The notes under the pieces: model-generated | What the model was told of the DNA's origin: nothing | Database searches by the model: none | What the model saw: the letters and a program-made list of their open reading frames with translations, nothing else | Part shown: in pieces, positions 24,835 through 34,498 of the stretch | How the letters are laid out: every line of letters starts with the position of its first letter | Numbering within the stretch: the stretch's first letter is position 1 | Source: Halovulum marinum | GTDB lineage: Bacteria > Pseudomonadota > Alphaproteobacteria > Rhodobacterales > Rhodobacteraceae | NCBI RefSeq assembly: GCF_009697225.1 | Contig: NZ_WIND01000004.1 | Location: 141,065 to 205,064, forward strand | DNA length: 64,000 bases | Direction of reading: 5' to 3' | Position numbers and translations under genes: made by a program

Positions 24835-25887
24835 TCACCGGCTCCGGATGAAGCCGATGATGTCGTAGGTGCGCGCGACGATCGGCTCGGCGATCTCGGC
24901 GGCGCGCTGCGCGCCGCGGCCAAGGATCCGGTCCAGCTCGGCCTTGTCCTGCAGCAATTCGTCCATCTTCGCGCTGATCGGCGACAGCTTCGCCACCGCC
25001 AGATCGGCCAGCGCCGGCTTGAAGGCGCCGAACTGCGCGCCTGCGTACTCCGAGATCACCGCCTCGGCCGAGGTCTCGGCCAGCGCGGCGTAGATGTTGA
25101 CCAGGTTGCGCGCCTCGGGCCGGTCGTCGAGGCCCTTCAGGCTGTCGGGCAGCGGCTCGGGGTCGGTCCTGGCCTTGCGGAACTTCCTGGCGATGGTGTC
25201 GGCGTCGTCGGTCAGGTTGATCCGGCTCATGTCAGACGGATCGGACTTGGACATCTTCCTGGTGCCGTCGCGCAGGCTCATGATCCGCGTCGCCGCGCCC
25301 TCGATCATCGGCTCGGGCAGCGGGAAGAAACCCTCCACGCCGTAGTCGTTGTTGAACTTCGCCGCAGTGTCGCGGGCGAATTCCAGGTGCTGCTTCTGGT
25401 CCTCGCCCACAGGCACGTGGGTGGCGTGATAGGTCAGGATGTCGGCCGCCATCAGCGCCGGGTAGGTGTACAGCCCGACGCTGGCGTTCTCGGTGTTCTT
25501 GCCGGCCTTGTCCTTGAACTGCGTCATCCGGTTCGCCCAGCCGATGCGGGCGACGCAGTTGAACACCCAGGCCAGCTGCGCGTGCGCCGGCACCTGGCTC
25601 TGGTTGAACAGGATCGACCGGTCCGGGTCCAGGCCGCAAGCGATGTAGGCGGCGGCCACCGCGCGCGTCGCCTCGGCCAGTTCCGCCCGCCCCGGCCAGC
25701 CGGCGGTGATCGCGTGCTGGTCGACCATGCAGTAGATCGTCTCGCAATCGTCGCGCTGGAAATCGACGAAGCGCTTCACCGCGCCCAGGTAGTTGCCCAG
25801 GGTCAGCTTGCCGGTGGGCTGGACGCCGGAGAACACCCGCCGCTTGTGGGTTGGCGTGGACGCCGCGTCCGAGGTGGCCTCGCGCAT
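24835..25887 (-). CDS. trpS: Tryptophanyl-tRNA synthetase
   Basis: A class I aminoacyl-tRNA synthetase charging tRNA-Trp. The 350 residues include the HIGH-equivalent [13 protein letters not shown], the tryptophan pocket stretch ([27 protein letters not shown]), [13 protein letters not shown] and KMSKSDPSD. The length is slightly above E. coli TrpS because of an N-terminal tail ([16 protein letters not shown]). Divergent from the rhomboid-like gene across 90 bases; the downstream membrane protein is coupled. Confidence 0.96.
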   Translation of the reverse strand: MREATSDAASTPTHKRRVFSGVQPTGKLTLGNYLGAVKRFVDFQRDDCETIYCMVDQHAITAGWPGRAELAEATRAVAAAYIACGLDPDRSILFNQSQVPAHAQLAWVFNCVARIGWANRMTQFKDKAGKNTENASVGLYTYPALMAADILTYHATHVPVGEDQKQHLEFARDTAAKFNNDYGVEGFFPLPEPMIEGAATRIMSLRDGTRKMSKSDPSDMSRINLTDDADTIARKFRKARTDPEPLPDSLKGLDDRPEARNLVNIYAALAETSAEAVISEYAGAQFGAFKPALADLAVAKLSPISAKMDELLQDKAELDRILGRGAQRAAEIAEPIVARTYDIIGFIRSR

Positions 25888-25977
25888 GGAAATCGTTCCG
25901 GGATTGTGATTAAACCGCCGCGCTTATCGCCGCCCGCCCCATCCACGTCAACCGGCCCGCGTCAACAGGAGCGCCCG

Positions 25978-26667
25978 ATGTACGATCCGAACCACAACGC
26001 CTCGCCGGTGAACCCGATCCCGCCGGTGGTGCTGGGCCTGGTGGCCCTGATCGCGCTTTTCGAGATCGCCTTTCAGCTGGGCGAACGCGGCCTGGCCGGC
26101 GGCGCCGCCGCGATCCAGTGGCGGGTGCAGGCGCTGCAGACCTTCGGGTTCTACCCGTCGGTCTGGGACCAGCTGGTCACCGCCGGCCGCCTGCCGGTCG
26201 ACGGCGCCTGGCGCTTCGTCACCTATCCGCTGGTCCACGCCAGCTTCGTGCACACGCTGTTCGCCTGCGTGCTGCTGCTGGCGCTGGGGAACTTCACCGC
26301 GCGCGTGTTCCGCCCGGTGGCGCTGGTGCTGGTGCTGGCGGCCTGCCTGATCGCCGGGGCGATCGCATTCGCGGTGACCAACGATACCGGCGCGCCGCTT
26401 TACGGCGCCTATCCGGCGGCCTACGGGCTGATCGGCATGTACACCTGGTGCCTGTGGACGATGGCCGACCGGATGGGCCGCAACCCCTATGCCGCGTTCC
26501 AGCTGATTGGCGTGCTGGTCGGCATCCAGCTGCTGTTCGTGGTGCTGGAAGGCGCGTGGTACAGCTTCTTCGCCGAGATCGCGGGCTTCGTCACCGGCTT
26601 CGTGCTGGCCGCCCCGGCCGCGCCCGGCGGGATCGCGCGGCTACGGCAGAAGCTGCGCGGGCGCTGA
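25978..26667 (+). CDS. Rhomboid-fold membrane protein lacking the catalytic dyad
   Basis: The 229-residue protein has about six hydrophobic helices in rhomboid order. The loop and second helix signature is present (FVTYPLVHASFVHTLFACVLLLALGN, His87 and His92). In the helix that should carry the serine nucleophile, GxSG is replaced by GAYPAAYG (143-150), and the catalytic histidine of the sixth helix is Glu200 in EIAGFVTG. It is therefore a pseudoprotease of the rhomboid superfamily, possibly a client-binding protein like iRhoms or derlins; its partner is unknown. Start at 25978 has AGGA upstream and sits opposite trpS. Confidence 0.82.
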   Translation: MYDPNHNASPVNPIPPVVLGLVALIALFEIAFQLGERGLAGGAAAIQWRVQALQTFGFYPSVWDQLVTAGRLPVDGAWRFVTYPLVHASFVHTLFACVLLLALGNFTARVFRPVALVLVLAACLIAGAIAFAVTNDTGAPLYGAYPAAYGLIGMYTWCLWTMADRMGRNPYAAFQLIGVLVGIQLLFVVLEGAWYSFFAEIAGFVTGFVLAAPAAPGGIARLRQKLRGR

Positions 26668-26695
26668 GGGCCGATCCGGCCGGCCGGGCGGCGGC

Positions 26696-28240
26696 TCAGC
26701 CGCGCCGCATCATGTCGCGCATGTCGCGGGCCGTGAACGCGCCGGTGCCGTGCACCACGCCGGCATAGACCACCGCCCCGGCCAGCACCATCCCGGCCAG
26801 CGCCAGGTAGCGCAGGCCGCCCGCGTCCAGCGCCGGGGCCAGGGCCCACGCCATCGCCCCGACCGCCAGCGCCATCGCGCCCGAGGCCGCCAGCATCCCC
26901 AGCGCCGAGCGGCGCAGCCGGGCGTCCGGCTCGATCCCGCCATCGATGCGCCGCGCGCCGCGCAACAGCAACGCGAACATCACCCAGCCCGCCGTGGTGG
27001 TCGCCACCGGCGCCGCCAGATAGCCGATCACCGGGGCCAGCCCGACCGCCAGCGCCGCGTTCACCGCCATCGCGACCAGCGCAAAGCGGAACGGCGTCCG
27101 GGTGTCCTCGCGGGCGAAGTACACCGGCTGCACCACCTTCTGCAGCACGAAGGCGGGCAGGCCGAGGCCGTAGATCGCCAGCGCCGCGGCGGTGGCGGCA
27201 CTGTCCTGCGGCCCGAAGGCGCCGCGCTCGAACAGCACCGAGACCAGCGGGCCGGGGATCACCACCAGCGCCGCCGCCGCGGGCAGCGTCAGCGCCAGGG
27301 TGAACTCGGTCGCGCGGTTGATCGTGGCGATGCTGCCGGCGCGGTCGTCCGCGGCCAGCCGGCGCGACAGGTCCGGCAGCAGCACCACGCCGATGGCGAT
27401 GCCGACCACGCCAAGCGGCAGCTGGTACAGCCGGTCGGCATAGCTGAGCCACGCCACCGCACCCTCGGTGTACGAGGCGACCTGGCGCCCGACCAGCAGG
27501 TTGACCTGGACCACGCCGCCCGCCAGCGCGGCGGGGGCGGCGATCAGCGCCAGCCGCCGCAACTCGGGCGTCATCCGCGGCCGGCGCGGCAGCAGGGTGA
27601 TGCCGGCGCGCCGCGCGGCCTGCCAGACCAGCGCCAATTGCGCCACGCCGGCCAGTGGAACGCCCCACACCAGCGCCTGCAGCACGTCGCCGCCCAGCAG
27701 CGCCGCACCGCCCATCGCCGCGATCAGCACGATGTTCAGCAGCACCGGCGCGGCGGCGGCGGCCCAGAACCGCCCCATCGCGTTGAGCACGCCGCTGGCC
27801 AGCGCCGCCAGCGAGATGAACAGGATGTACGGGAACACGATCCGGCCCATGCCGACGGCAAGGTCGAGCCGCTCGTCCGCGGCGAACCCCGAGGCCATCG
27901 CCAGCACGAACGCGGGCATGAACAGCTGCGCCAGCAGAACCAGCGCCAGCACCGCCGCGCCCAGCCCGGTCAGCGCGTCGCGGGCGAAGGCCTCGGCGTC
28001 GTCGCGGCGCTCGATCCGTTTCGAGAACATCGGCACGAACGCCACGTTGAACGCGCCCTCGGCGAAGAAGCGGCGGAACATGTTGGGCAGGGCGAAGGCC
28101 ACGAGAAACGCATCCGCCGCCGGGCCCGCGCCGAGAAACAGCGCGATCAGGATGTCGCGGCCGAAGCCGAGCACGCGGCTCAGCAGGGTCCAGGCGCCGA
28201 CGGTCATGAACGCGCGGGCCATGCGCCGCGTGCCGCTCAC
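26696..28240 (-). CDS. murJ: Lipid II flippase MurJ
   Basis: A 514-residue inner-membrane protein of the MVF/MOP family that moves lipid II to the periplasmic face for peptidoglycan synthesis. Fourteen helices are expected and the hydrophobic pattern agrees. Characteristic stretches are TLLSRVLGFGRDILIALFLG, FLVAFALPNMFRRFFAEGA, the FNVAFVPMFSKR loop, LPLGVVGIAIGVVLLPDLSR and VQPVYFAREDTRTPF. The Arg residues of the central cavity (Arg24/Arg52 type) are present. GTG at 28240 overlaps the glnD stop (GTGA); an ATG six codons in is an alternative. Coupling with glnD is usual in this family of bacteria. Confidence 0.94.
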   Translation of the reverse strand: MSGTRRMARAFMTVGAWTLLSRVLGFGRDILIALFLGAGPAADAFLVAFALPNMFRRFFAEGAFNVAFVPMFSKRIERRDDAEAFARDALTGLGAAVLALVLLAQLFMPAFVLAMASGFAADERLDLAVGMGRIVFPYILFISLAALASGVLNAMGRFWAAAAAPVLLNIVLIAAMGGAALLGGDVLQALVWGVPLAGVAQLALVWQAARRAGITLLPRRPRMTPELRRLALIAAPAALAGGVVQVNLLVGRQVASYTEGAVAWLSYADRLYQLPLGVVGIAIGVVLLPDLSRRLAADDRAGSIATINRATEFTLALTLPAAAALVVIPGPLVSVLFERGAFGPQDSAATAAALAIYGLGLPAFVLQKVVQPVYFAREDTRTPFRFALVAMAVNAALAVGLAPVIGYLAAPVATTTAGWVMFALLLRGARRIDGGIEPDARLRRSALGMLAASGAMALAVGAMAWALAPALDAGGLRYLALAGMVLAGAVVYAGVVHGTGAFTARDMRDMMRRG

Positions 28241-31011
28241 GCCTCGGCCCTCTCGGTCCCTTCGCGGATCGCGTTGCGCAGCGCCGCGGCGATCTGGCCC
28301 TGCTTGCTTTTGCTGGTGACCTTCAGCCCGAAGGCGTCCTTGACGTAGAACGTGTCCACCGCCTGCTCGCCGTAGGTGGCGATGATCGCCGACGAGATCC
28401 GCATGTGCGTCGCCGTCAGGCTGCGCGTCAGATCGTACAGCAGCCCCGGCCGGTCGCGGGTGTCGACGGTGATCATGGTGTAGATCTCGGAGCCGTCGTT
28501 GTCGAAGGTGATCTCGGTCGGGACCACGAACGCCTGCTCGCGCTTCTTCACCCGGTCGCGCTCGGCGAAGGCGTCGCGGGCGACGACCTCGCCCGAGAGC
28601 GTGCGCTGGATCATCCGGCGCAGGCGCGGCAGGCGCGATTCCTCGAACGGGTGGCCGTCCTTGTCCTGGATCCAGAACACGCAGGTCGCGACCCCGTCCG
28701 AGGTGGTGTAGGTGCGCGCGTCGCGGACGTCGGCCCCGCACAGCGCCACCGCGCCGGCGATGCGGGCGAACACGCCGGGATGGTCGGGCATGGCAAAGCA
28801 GGCGCGGCTGGCATCGCGGGCCGGATCCTGGTCGATGCGCACCACCGGCTTGTCGGCGCTGACCTCGCGCACCAGCTGCGCCAGCACCACGTGCTCGGCG
28901 GTGCCCAGCCCCAGCCAGAACGAATCGTAGTGCCGCTGCTGCTCGGCAGCGATGTCCTCGGCGGACCAGTCGGGCACCGCGGCGGCGAACGCCTGCTTCG
29001 CCTCATCGACGCGCTGCGGGCGGCTCTGGCTGTCGGTGTCGCCGGTCAGGTATTCCATCGCCTGCCGGTATAGATCGCGCAGCAGCATGGCCTTCCAGTT
29101 GTTCCACACCCCCGGCCCCACGCCCCAGATGTCGCACACCGTCAGCACGGTCAGCAGCCGCAGCCGCGCCGGGCTGGCGACGATGTTGGCGAAATCGCGC
29201 ACCGTGCGCGCGTCGGCCAGGTCGCGCTTCTGCGCGAAGTCCGACATCACCAGGTGGTTGCGGACCAGCCAGGCGACGGTTTCGGTCTCGTCCTCGGCCA
29301 GGCCCAGGCGCGGGCACAGCTGCAGCGCGATCTCGGCGCCGACCTCGGAGTGCGGGCGCGCGCGGCCCTTGCCGATGTCGTGCAGCAGCAGCGCGACATA
29401 GAGGATCCGCCGGCTGACGCCCTGTTTCAGGATCGAGCTGGCGATCGGCAGCTCCTCCTGCAGGGCGCCGCGCTCGATGTCGTGCAGCCGGGCGATGCAC
29501 TGGATGGTGTGCTCGTCCACCGTGTAGTGGTGGTACATGTTGTACTGCATCATCGCGACGATGCGGCCGAAATCGGGGATGAAGGCGCCCAGCACGCCCA
29601 TCTCGTTCATCCGGCGCAGCGCCCGCTCGGGATCCTCGCGGTCCAGCAGCAGCTGCATGAACAGCTCGTTGGCCTCGGGATCGTTGCGCAGCCCGTCGTC
29701 GATCAGGTGAATGTTGGCGGCCACCAGCCGCATCGTGTTGGGATGGATCAGGTAACCGGTGCGCATCGCGGTGCGGAACAGCCGCAGGATGTTCACCGGA
29801 TCGGCGAGAAACGCCTCGGTGTCGCCGATGTCCAGCCGCCCGTTGAGCAGCGCATAGCCTTCGGGGGCGTTGTCGGTGTTCAGGCTGAACCGGTGCAGCA
29901 GGCTGCGGCCGACGCGGGGCCGGCGCTTGACATGCTCGGCCTCGAGCGCGGTCAGGAAGATCCGGGTCAGCTCTCCCACCTGCCGGGCGTAGGTGAAATA
30001 GGTCTGCATGAACCGCTCGACGGCGCGCTGACCTTCGGTGTCCATGAACCCCAGCCGCTTGGCGACGTCGACCTGGTGATCGAAGGTCATCGTCTCCATC
30101 GGCCGGCCGGCGACCAGGTGCAGCTGGCAGCGCGCGGCCCACAGGAAGTTCTCGGCCTCGCGGAAGGTCTTCATCTCGGCCTCGGTGAACTGGCCGCTGC
30201 GCACCATTTCCTCGGGGGTCTCGGCGCGGTTCAGATACTTGGCGATCCAGAACAGCGTCTGCAGGTCGCGCAGCCCGCCCTTGCTCTCCTTGACGTTCGG
30301 CTCGACCAGGTAGCGCGAGCCGCCGTTGCGCCGGTGGCGCTCCTCGCGCTCCTCCAGCTTGGCCTCGACGAACTCGGGGCCGGTCTTGGCGAACAGGTCC
30401 TTCCACAGCCGGCGGCGCAGCTCCCTGGACATCTTTTCGGCGCCGGCCAGGTATCGGTACTCCAGCAGCGCGGTGCGGATCGTCAGGTCCTTCATCCCCA
30501 GGCGGATGCATTCGTCCACGGTACGCACCGCCTGCCCGACCTTCAGCTTCAGGTCCCACAGGATGTAGAGCATGCATTCGATCGCGCTCTCGCACCAGGC
30601 GGTGCGCTTCCACGGGATCAGGAACAGCAGGTCGACGTCCGAGAACGGCGCCATCTCGCCGCGGCCGTAGCCGCCGACCGCAACGATGCAGACATGCTCG
30701 CCCGTGGTCGGCACCGGGTTGGGCATCTCGATCTGGGTCACATAGTGCCACGCGACGCGGATCAGCACGTCGGTCAGCCCGGCGTAGGACTGGATCGCGC
30801 GGCGCGCGGCATAGGGATAGTCGCGCAGCTCGGCGGTGATGCGCTCGCGGCCTTCACGGTTCGCCGTGGTCAGCAGGCCCACCAGTTCGGCGCGCTGTGC
30901 GGACCTGTCGCCGGCGGGGTCCATCGCCTCGACGCGCGCCATCAGCGCGTCGGCGTCGATCACGATGGCCGGATCGAACCCAGGGGCGCGAAGGGCGGTA
31001 TCAGGACCCAC
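28237..31011 (-). CDS. glnD: Bifunctional uridylyltransferase/uridylyl-removing enzyme GlnD
   Basis: The nitrogen sensor that adds UMP to PII proteins when glutamine is low and removes it when high. From N to C: nucleotidyltransferase domain (VGGYGRGEMAPFSDVDLLFL, catalytic G-x-D-x-D), the GlnD central region, an HD phosphohydrolase domain (LLLHDIGKGRARPHSEVG), and two ACT domains that bind glutamine (one around CFAMPDHPGVFARIAGAV, the last ITVDTRDRPGLLYDLTRSL). GTG at 31011 gives about 924 residues and overlaps the upstream stop by 11 bases; the exact start is not certain, and longer frames reach into the previous gene. Confidence 0.94.
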   Translation of the reverse strand: MGPDTALRAPGFDPAIVIDADALMARVEAMDPAGDRSAQRAELVGLLTTANREGRERITAELRDYPYAARRAIQSYAGLTDVLIRVAWHYVTQIEMPNPVPTTGEHVCIVAVGGYGRGEMAPFSDVDLLFLIPWKRTAWCESAIECMLYILWDLKLKVGQAVRTVDECIRLGMKDLTIRTALLEYRYLAGAEKMSRELRRRLWKDLFAKTGPEFVEAKLEEREERHRRNGGSRYLVEPNVKESKGGLRDLQTLFWIAKYLNRAETPEEMVRSGQFTEAEMKTFREAENFLWAARCQLHLVAGRPMETMTFDHQVDVAKRLGFMDTEGQRAVERFMQTYFTYARQVGELTRIFLTALEAEHVKRRPRVGRSLLHRFSLNTDNAPEGYALLNGRLDIGDTEAFLADPVNILRLFRTAMRTGYLIHPNTMRLVAANIHLIDDGLRNDPEANELFMQLLLDREDPERALRRMNEMGVLGAFIPDFGRIVAMMQYNMYHHYTVDEHTIQCIARLHDIERGALQEELPIASSILKQGVSRRILYVALLLHDIGKGRARPHSEVGAEIALQLCPRLGLAEDETETVAWLVRNHLVMSDFAQKRDLADARTVRDFANIVASPARLRLLTVLTVCDIWGVGPGVWNNWKAMLLRDLYRQAMEYLTGDTDSQSRPQRVDEAKQAFAAAVPDWSAEDIAAEQQRHYDSFWLGLGTAEHVVLAQLVREVSADKPVVRIDQDPARDASRACFAMPDHPGVFARIAGAVALCGADVRDARTYTTSDGVATCVFWIQDKDGHPFEESRLPRLRRMIQRTLSGEVVARDAFAERDRVKKREQAFVVPTEITFDNDGSEIYTMITVDTRDRPGLLYDLTRSLTATHMRISSAIIATYGEQAVDTFYVKDAFGLKVTSKSKQGQIAAALRNAIREGTERAEA

Positions 31012-32176
31012 TTGCGGCAAAGCTTCTGGGCGCCGGCGAGATCTGCTGCGCGACACCGTCCACGACCTCGTAGACCGCCAGCGCGCGCTCGTTCCGGCCA
31101 TTGGGCAGGAAGCGGAAGATGCCCATCACCCCGGCGAACCCCGAGGGCTGGGCCAGCCGCGCCGGCGCGAACGCGTCCGAACGGCCCTCGGCGCGGGCCT
31201 CCGCCACCAGCGCGCCGATCGCGGCGATGCCGTCGTAGGCCAGCCCCGACAGCGGATGCGGCGGCTGGCCGAAGCGCTGTTCGTAGCGGCTTTCGAACTG
31301 CGCCGACAGCGCCTGGTCCGGCGCGGCGAACCAGCCGCCGGCAAGACCGGGCTGGGCCATCGCCTGCGCGCTGGTGTCCCAGCGTTGCAGTCCGACGAAG
31401 CGGGCCGCGGCCGGCCGCACGCCCAGGCCGCGCAGGGTTTCGGCGACGAAGCTCAGCCCGCCGGTGGGGCCGTCGGTCAGCACCACCGCGTTCGCCGCCG
31501 AGGCGCGCAGCCGCTGCGCAATGGCGGGGGTGGCGTCGGTGATGCCCTGGACCGACAGCGGATAGCTGGCCTCGGCCACCAGCCGCGCGCCGGCGGCCTG
31601 CGCGGCCTGCGCGACCGCATTCCGCGCCAGCTGCCCCTCGGGCCCCTGCGGATACACGACGGCAAGATCCAGCAGCCCGTTCGCGGCGGCGTGGCCGACC
31701 ACCCGCCGTGCGGTGCTTTCGAAGGTGTTGCCCAGGATGTAGACGTTGCCGCCGGCGACGTCCGGCGTGTTCGACAGGCTGAGCACGGTCAGCCCCTGCG
31801 CCGCGGCCAGAGGCGCGACCTGCGCGGTCGCCGCCGAGAACAGCGGGCCCAGCACGACATCGGCGCCTTCCTCGAGCGCGGTTCGGGCGGCGTTCTCGGC
31901 CGCCGCGGCCTCGCCCGCGGTGGCGTAGACCGACAGCTCCAGGTCCACGTTCTGCAGATCCGCGCGCGCCATCTGCGCGGCGTTGACCAGGCTCTGGCCC
32001 AGCGCCTCGCGCTGGCTGTCGGTCGAGCCCAGCGGCACCAGCAGCGCGACGCGCACCGGCTGCTCCGGGTCGACGGCCCCGCCGCCGGCGCCGGGCCCGG
32101 CCACCGGCGCGGCGCAGCCGGCCAGCGCCAGCGCACCCAGGACCAGGGTCGAGCGAAGGAAACCGGCGAAAGACAT
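31001..32176 (-). CDS. Penicillin-binding protein activator, LppC/LpoA-like lipoprotein
   Basis: A 391-residue protein with a lipoprotein signal (LVLGALALAGC, lipobox L-A-G-C) and a type I periplasmic-binding fold: PVRVALLVPLGSTDSQREALGQSLVNAAQMA, DVVLGPLFSAATAQVAPLA, LSLSNTPDVA, and VYPQGPEGQLARNAV. It corresponds to the C-terminal domain of LpoA, the outer-membrane activator of PBP1A; alphaproteobacterial members lack the TPR domain. Divergent from rsmI, as is typical in proteobacteria. A branched-chain amino-acid-type binding protein is the alternative, disfavoured by the lipobox and the neighbourhood. Confidence 0.88.
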   Translation of the reverse strand: MSFAGFLRSTLVLGALALAGCAAPVAGPGAGGGAVDPEQPVRVALLVPLGSTDSQREALGQSLVNAAQMARADLQNVDLELSVYATAGEAAAAENAARTALEEGADVVLGPLFSAATAQVAPLAAAQGLTVLSLSNTPDVAGGNVYILGNTFESTARRVVGHAAANGLLDLAVVYPQGPEGQLARNAVAQAAQAAGARLVAEASYPLSVQGITDATPAIAQRLRASAANAVVLTDGPTGGLSFVAETLRGLGVRPAAARFVGLQRWDTSAQAMAQPGLAGGWFAAPDQALSAQFESRYEQRFGQPPHPLSGLAYDGIAAIGALVAEARAEGRSDAFAPARLAQPSGFAGVMGIFRFLPNGRNERALAVYEVVDGVAQQISPAPRSFAASGS

Positions 32177-32281
32177 GACACCTCGTGCATGGCGGGGCGC
32201 TTGTGGACACCCCGGATTTCGGCGCACACTAGTCCGCGGCCCCGACCAAGTAAACGGAACAATCCCCAGCATGGCCCGACC

Positions 32282-33127
32282 ATGGCGCTGAGCCCCGGAC
32301 TCTACCTTGTCGCCACGCCGATCGGCACCGCCGACGACATCACCCTGCGCGCGCTGGCGATCCTGCGCCAGGCCGATCTGCTGGCCGCCGAGGACACCCG
32401 CAACGCGCGCAAGCTGATGGAGATCCACGGCGTGCCGCTGAACGGCCGCCGGGTGCTGCCGTATCACGACCACAACGGCGCGCAGGCGCGGCCCCGACTG
32501 CTGAAGGCGATCGCCGAGGGGCGGTCGGTGGCCTATGTGTCCGACGCCGGCACGCCGCTGATCGCCGATCCCGGCTACCGGCTGGCGCAGGAGGCGATCG
32601 CGCAGGATCTGCCGGTGACCGCCGCGCCCGGCGCCTCGGCGGTGCTGGCGGCGCTGTCGGTCGCCGGTCTGCCGACCGACCGGTTCCTGTTCGCGGGCTT
32701 CCTGCCACCGAAGTCCGCCGCCCGCCGCACCGAGCTGACCGCGCTGGCGCAGGTGCCGGCGACGCTGGTGTTCTACGAGTCGCCCCGCCGGCTGGCCGCC
32801 TGTCTGGCGGACATGGCCGGGGTGCTGGGCGGCAGCCGCGACGCCGCCGTCTGCCGCGAGCTGACCAAGCGCTTCGAGCAGGTGCGGCGCGGCACGCTGG
32901 CCGGGCTGGCCCCGGCCTATGCCGACGAGGGTCCGCCCAAGGGCGAGGTGGTGATCGTCGTCGGCCCGCCGGTGCAGACACCGGCCTCGGAGGCGGACCT
33001 GGACAGCGCGCTCGCCGCGGCGATGCGGGACAACTCGCTGAAGGACGCGGCCAGCATCGTGGCCGAGGCCACCGGCCTGCCGCGCAAGCAGGTCTATGCC
33101 CGCGCGCTGGAACTGCGCGGCGCATGA
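32282..33127 (+). CDS. rsmI: 16S rRNA (cytidine(1402)-2'-O)-methyltransferase
   Basis: A SAM-dependent enzyme of the tetrapyrrole-methylase fold that modifies C1402 in the decoding centre. The 281-residue product shows PGLYLVATPIGTADDITLRAL, AAEDTRNARKLM, VSDAGTPLIADPG, APGASAVLAALSVAGL and FYESPRRL, all RsmI signatures. A short C-terminal helical domain (DNSLKDAASIVAEATGLPRKQVYARAL) follows. It starts the plus-strand group with yraN, gshB and an esterase, back to back with the PBP activator. Confidence 0.95.
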   Translation: MALSPGLYLVATPIGTADDITLRALAILRQADLLAAEDTRNARKLMEIHGVPLNGRRVLPYHDHNGAQARPRLLKAIAEGRSVAYVSDAGTPLIADPGYRLAQEAIAQDLPVTAAPGASAVLAALSVAGLPTDRFLFAGFLPPKSAARRTELTALAQVPATLVFYESPRRLAACLADMAGVLGGSRDAAVCRELTKRFEQVRRGTLAGLAPAYADEGPPKGEVVIVVGPPVQTPASEADLDSALAAAMRDNSLKDAASIVAEATGLPRKQVYARALELRGA

Positions 33128-33480
33128 GGGGCAGCGGCCGCTATCACTCCGGCCTCGCCGCCGAGGACGCCGCCGCGCGGCTGTACCAGGCCGAGGGCGG
33201 GCAGGAGCTGGCCCGGCGCGTGCGCACCCCGGCAGGCGAGATCGACCTGATCGTGCGGCTGGGCGAGGACATCGTCTTCGTCGAGGTCAAGGCCCGGCGC
33301 AGCCATGGCGCGGCGGCGGCGGCGGTGTCGGCGCGGCAGCAGGAACGGATCGTGACCGCGGCGCAGATCTGGCTGGACCGGGCCGGGCACAGCTCGTTGA
33401 CGCCGTGCCGGTTCGACGTGGTGACGGTCGATGCCGTGGGCGAGGCGCGGCGGATCGAGAACGCCTTCGGCACGATGTAG
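33124..33480 (+). CDS. yraN: YraN family endonuclease-like protein (UPF0102)
   Basis: The 118-residue product has the family core: GLAAEDAAARLYQAEG, RVRTPAGEIDLIVR (the E-x-D of the restriction-enzyme fold), FVEVKARR and RFDVVTVD. These are the E/D and E-x-K residues of the PD-(D/E)xK nuclease superfamily, but no activity is established. ATG overlaps the rsmI stop by four bases, a very common gene pair. Confidence 0.93.
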   Translation: MRGSGRYHSGLAAEDAAARLYQAEGGQELARRVRTPAGEIDLIVRLGEDIVFVEVKARRSHGAAAAAVSARQQERIVTAAQIWLDRAGHSSLTPCRFDVVTVDAVGEARRIENAFGTM

Positions 33481-33556
33481 CCGCGCGCGGGTTGCCATCC
33501 GGGCGCGGATGCACAATCTGTGACCGACACCGCCATTTCCGGAACGGACCCAGCCC

Positions 33557-34498
33557 ATGCCCCTGAACGTCGCCATCCAGATGGACCCGATCCAGTCCGT
33601 CGACATCAACGCCGACAGCAGTTTCCGCATCCTCGAGGAAGCGCAGGCGCGGGGCCACAGCCTGTTCTACTACACCCCCGACAAGCTGATCTTCGACGGC
33701 GGCAAGGTGAAGGCGCGCGGCTGGCCGCTGCAGGTCCGGCGCGAGAAGGGCAACCATTTCTCGCTGGGCGATCCGGCCACGGTGGACCTGGCGGATTACG
33801 ACGTGGTCTGGCTGCGGCAGGACCCGCCGTTCGACATGAGCTACATCACCACCACGCACCTGCTGGACATGGTCCGCGACACGACGCTGGTGGTGAACGA
33901 CCCGTTCTGGGTGCGCAACTACCCCGAGAAGCTGCTGGTGCTGCAGTTCCCCGAGCTGACGCCGCCCACGATGATCGCCCGCGACCTGGGGGCGCTGCGC
34001 GACTTCAAGCACCGGCACGGCGACATCATCCTCAAGCCGCTCTACGGCAACGGCGGCGCGGGGGTGTTCCGGCTGGAGCATGGCGATCGCAACCTGAACT
34101 CGCTGCACGAGCTGTTCGCGGGCATCAACCGCGAGCCGCTGATCGCGCAGCAGTTCCTGCCGGACGTGTCGGGCGGCGACAAGCGCGTGATCCTGGTCGA
34201 CGGCGAACCGGTGGGCGCGATCAACCGCGTCCCGGCCGAGGGCGAGACCCGCTCGAACATGCATGTCGGCGGCCGCGCCGAGAAGGCCGAGCTGACCGCG
34301 CGCGACCGCGACATCTGCGCCGCCATCGGCCCGCTGCTGCGCGAGAAGGGGCAGATCTTCGTCGGCATCGACGTGATCGGCCGCTACCTGACCGAGATCA
34401 ACGTCACCTCGCCCACCGGCCTGCAGGAACTGGAGCGATTCGACGGCACCAACGTCACCGCCAGGATCTGGGAGGCGATCGAGGCCCGGCGCGGCTGA
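33557..34498 (+). CDS. gshB: Glutathione synthase
   Basis: Ligates glycine to gamma-glutamylcysteine with ATP. The 313-residue ATP-grasp enzyme begins [20 protein letters not shown], has [20 protein letters not shown], the ATP-binding [18 protein letters not shown] and [17 protein letters not shown] at the magnesium site, as in E. coli GshB. It supplies the thiol used by FrmA and FghA at the left of the window. The esterase gene starts within its stop codon (TGATG). Confidence 0.96.
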   Translation: MPLNVAIQMDPIQSVDINADSSFRILEEAQARGHSLFYYTPDKLIFDGGKVKARGWPLQVRREKGNHFSLGDPATVDLADYDVVWLRQDPPFDMSYITTTHLLDMVRDTTLVVNDPFWVRNYPEKLLVLQFPELTPPTMIARDLGALRDFKHRHGDIILKPLYGNGGAGVFRLEHGDRNLNSLHELFAGINREPLIAQQFLPDVSGGDKRVILVDGEPVGAINRVPAEGETRSNMHVGGRAEKAELTARDRDICAAIGPLLREKGQIFVGIDVIGRYLTEINVTSPTGLQELERFDGTNVTARIWEAIEARRG

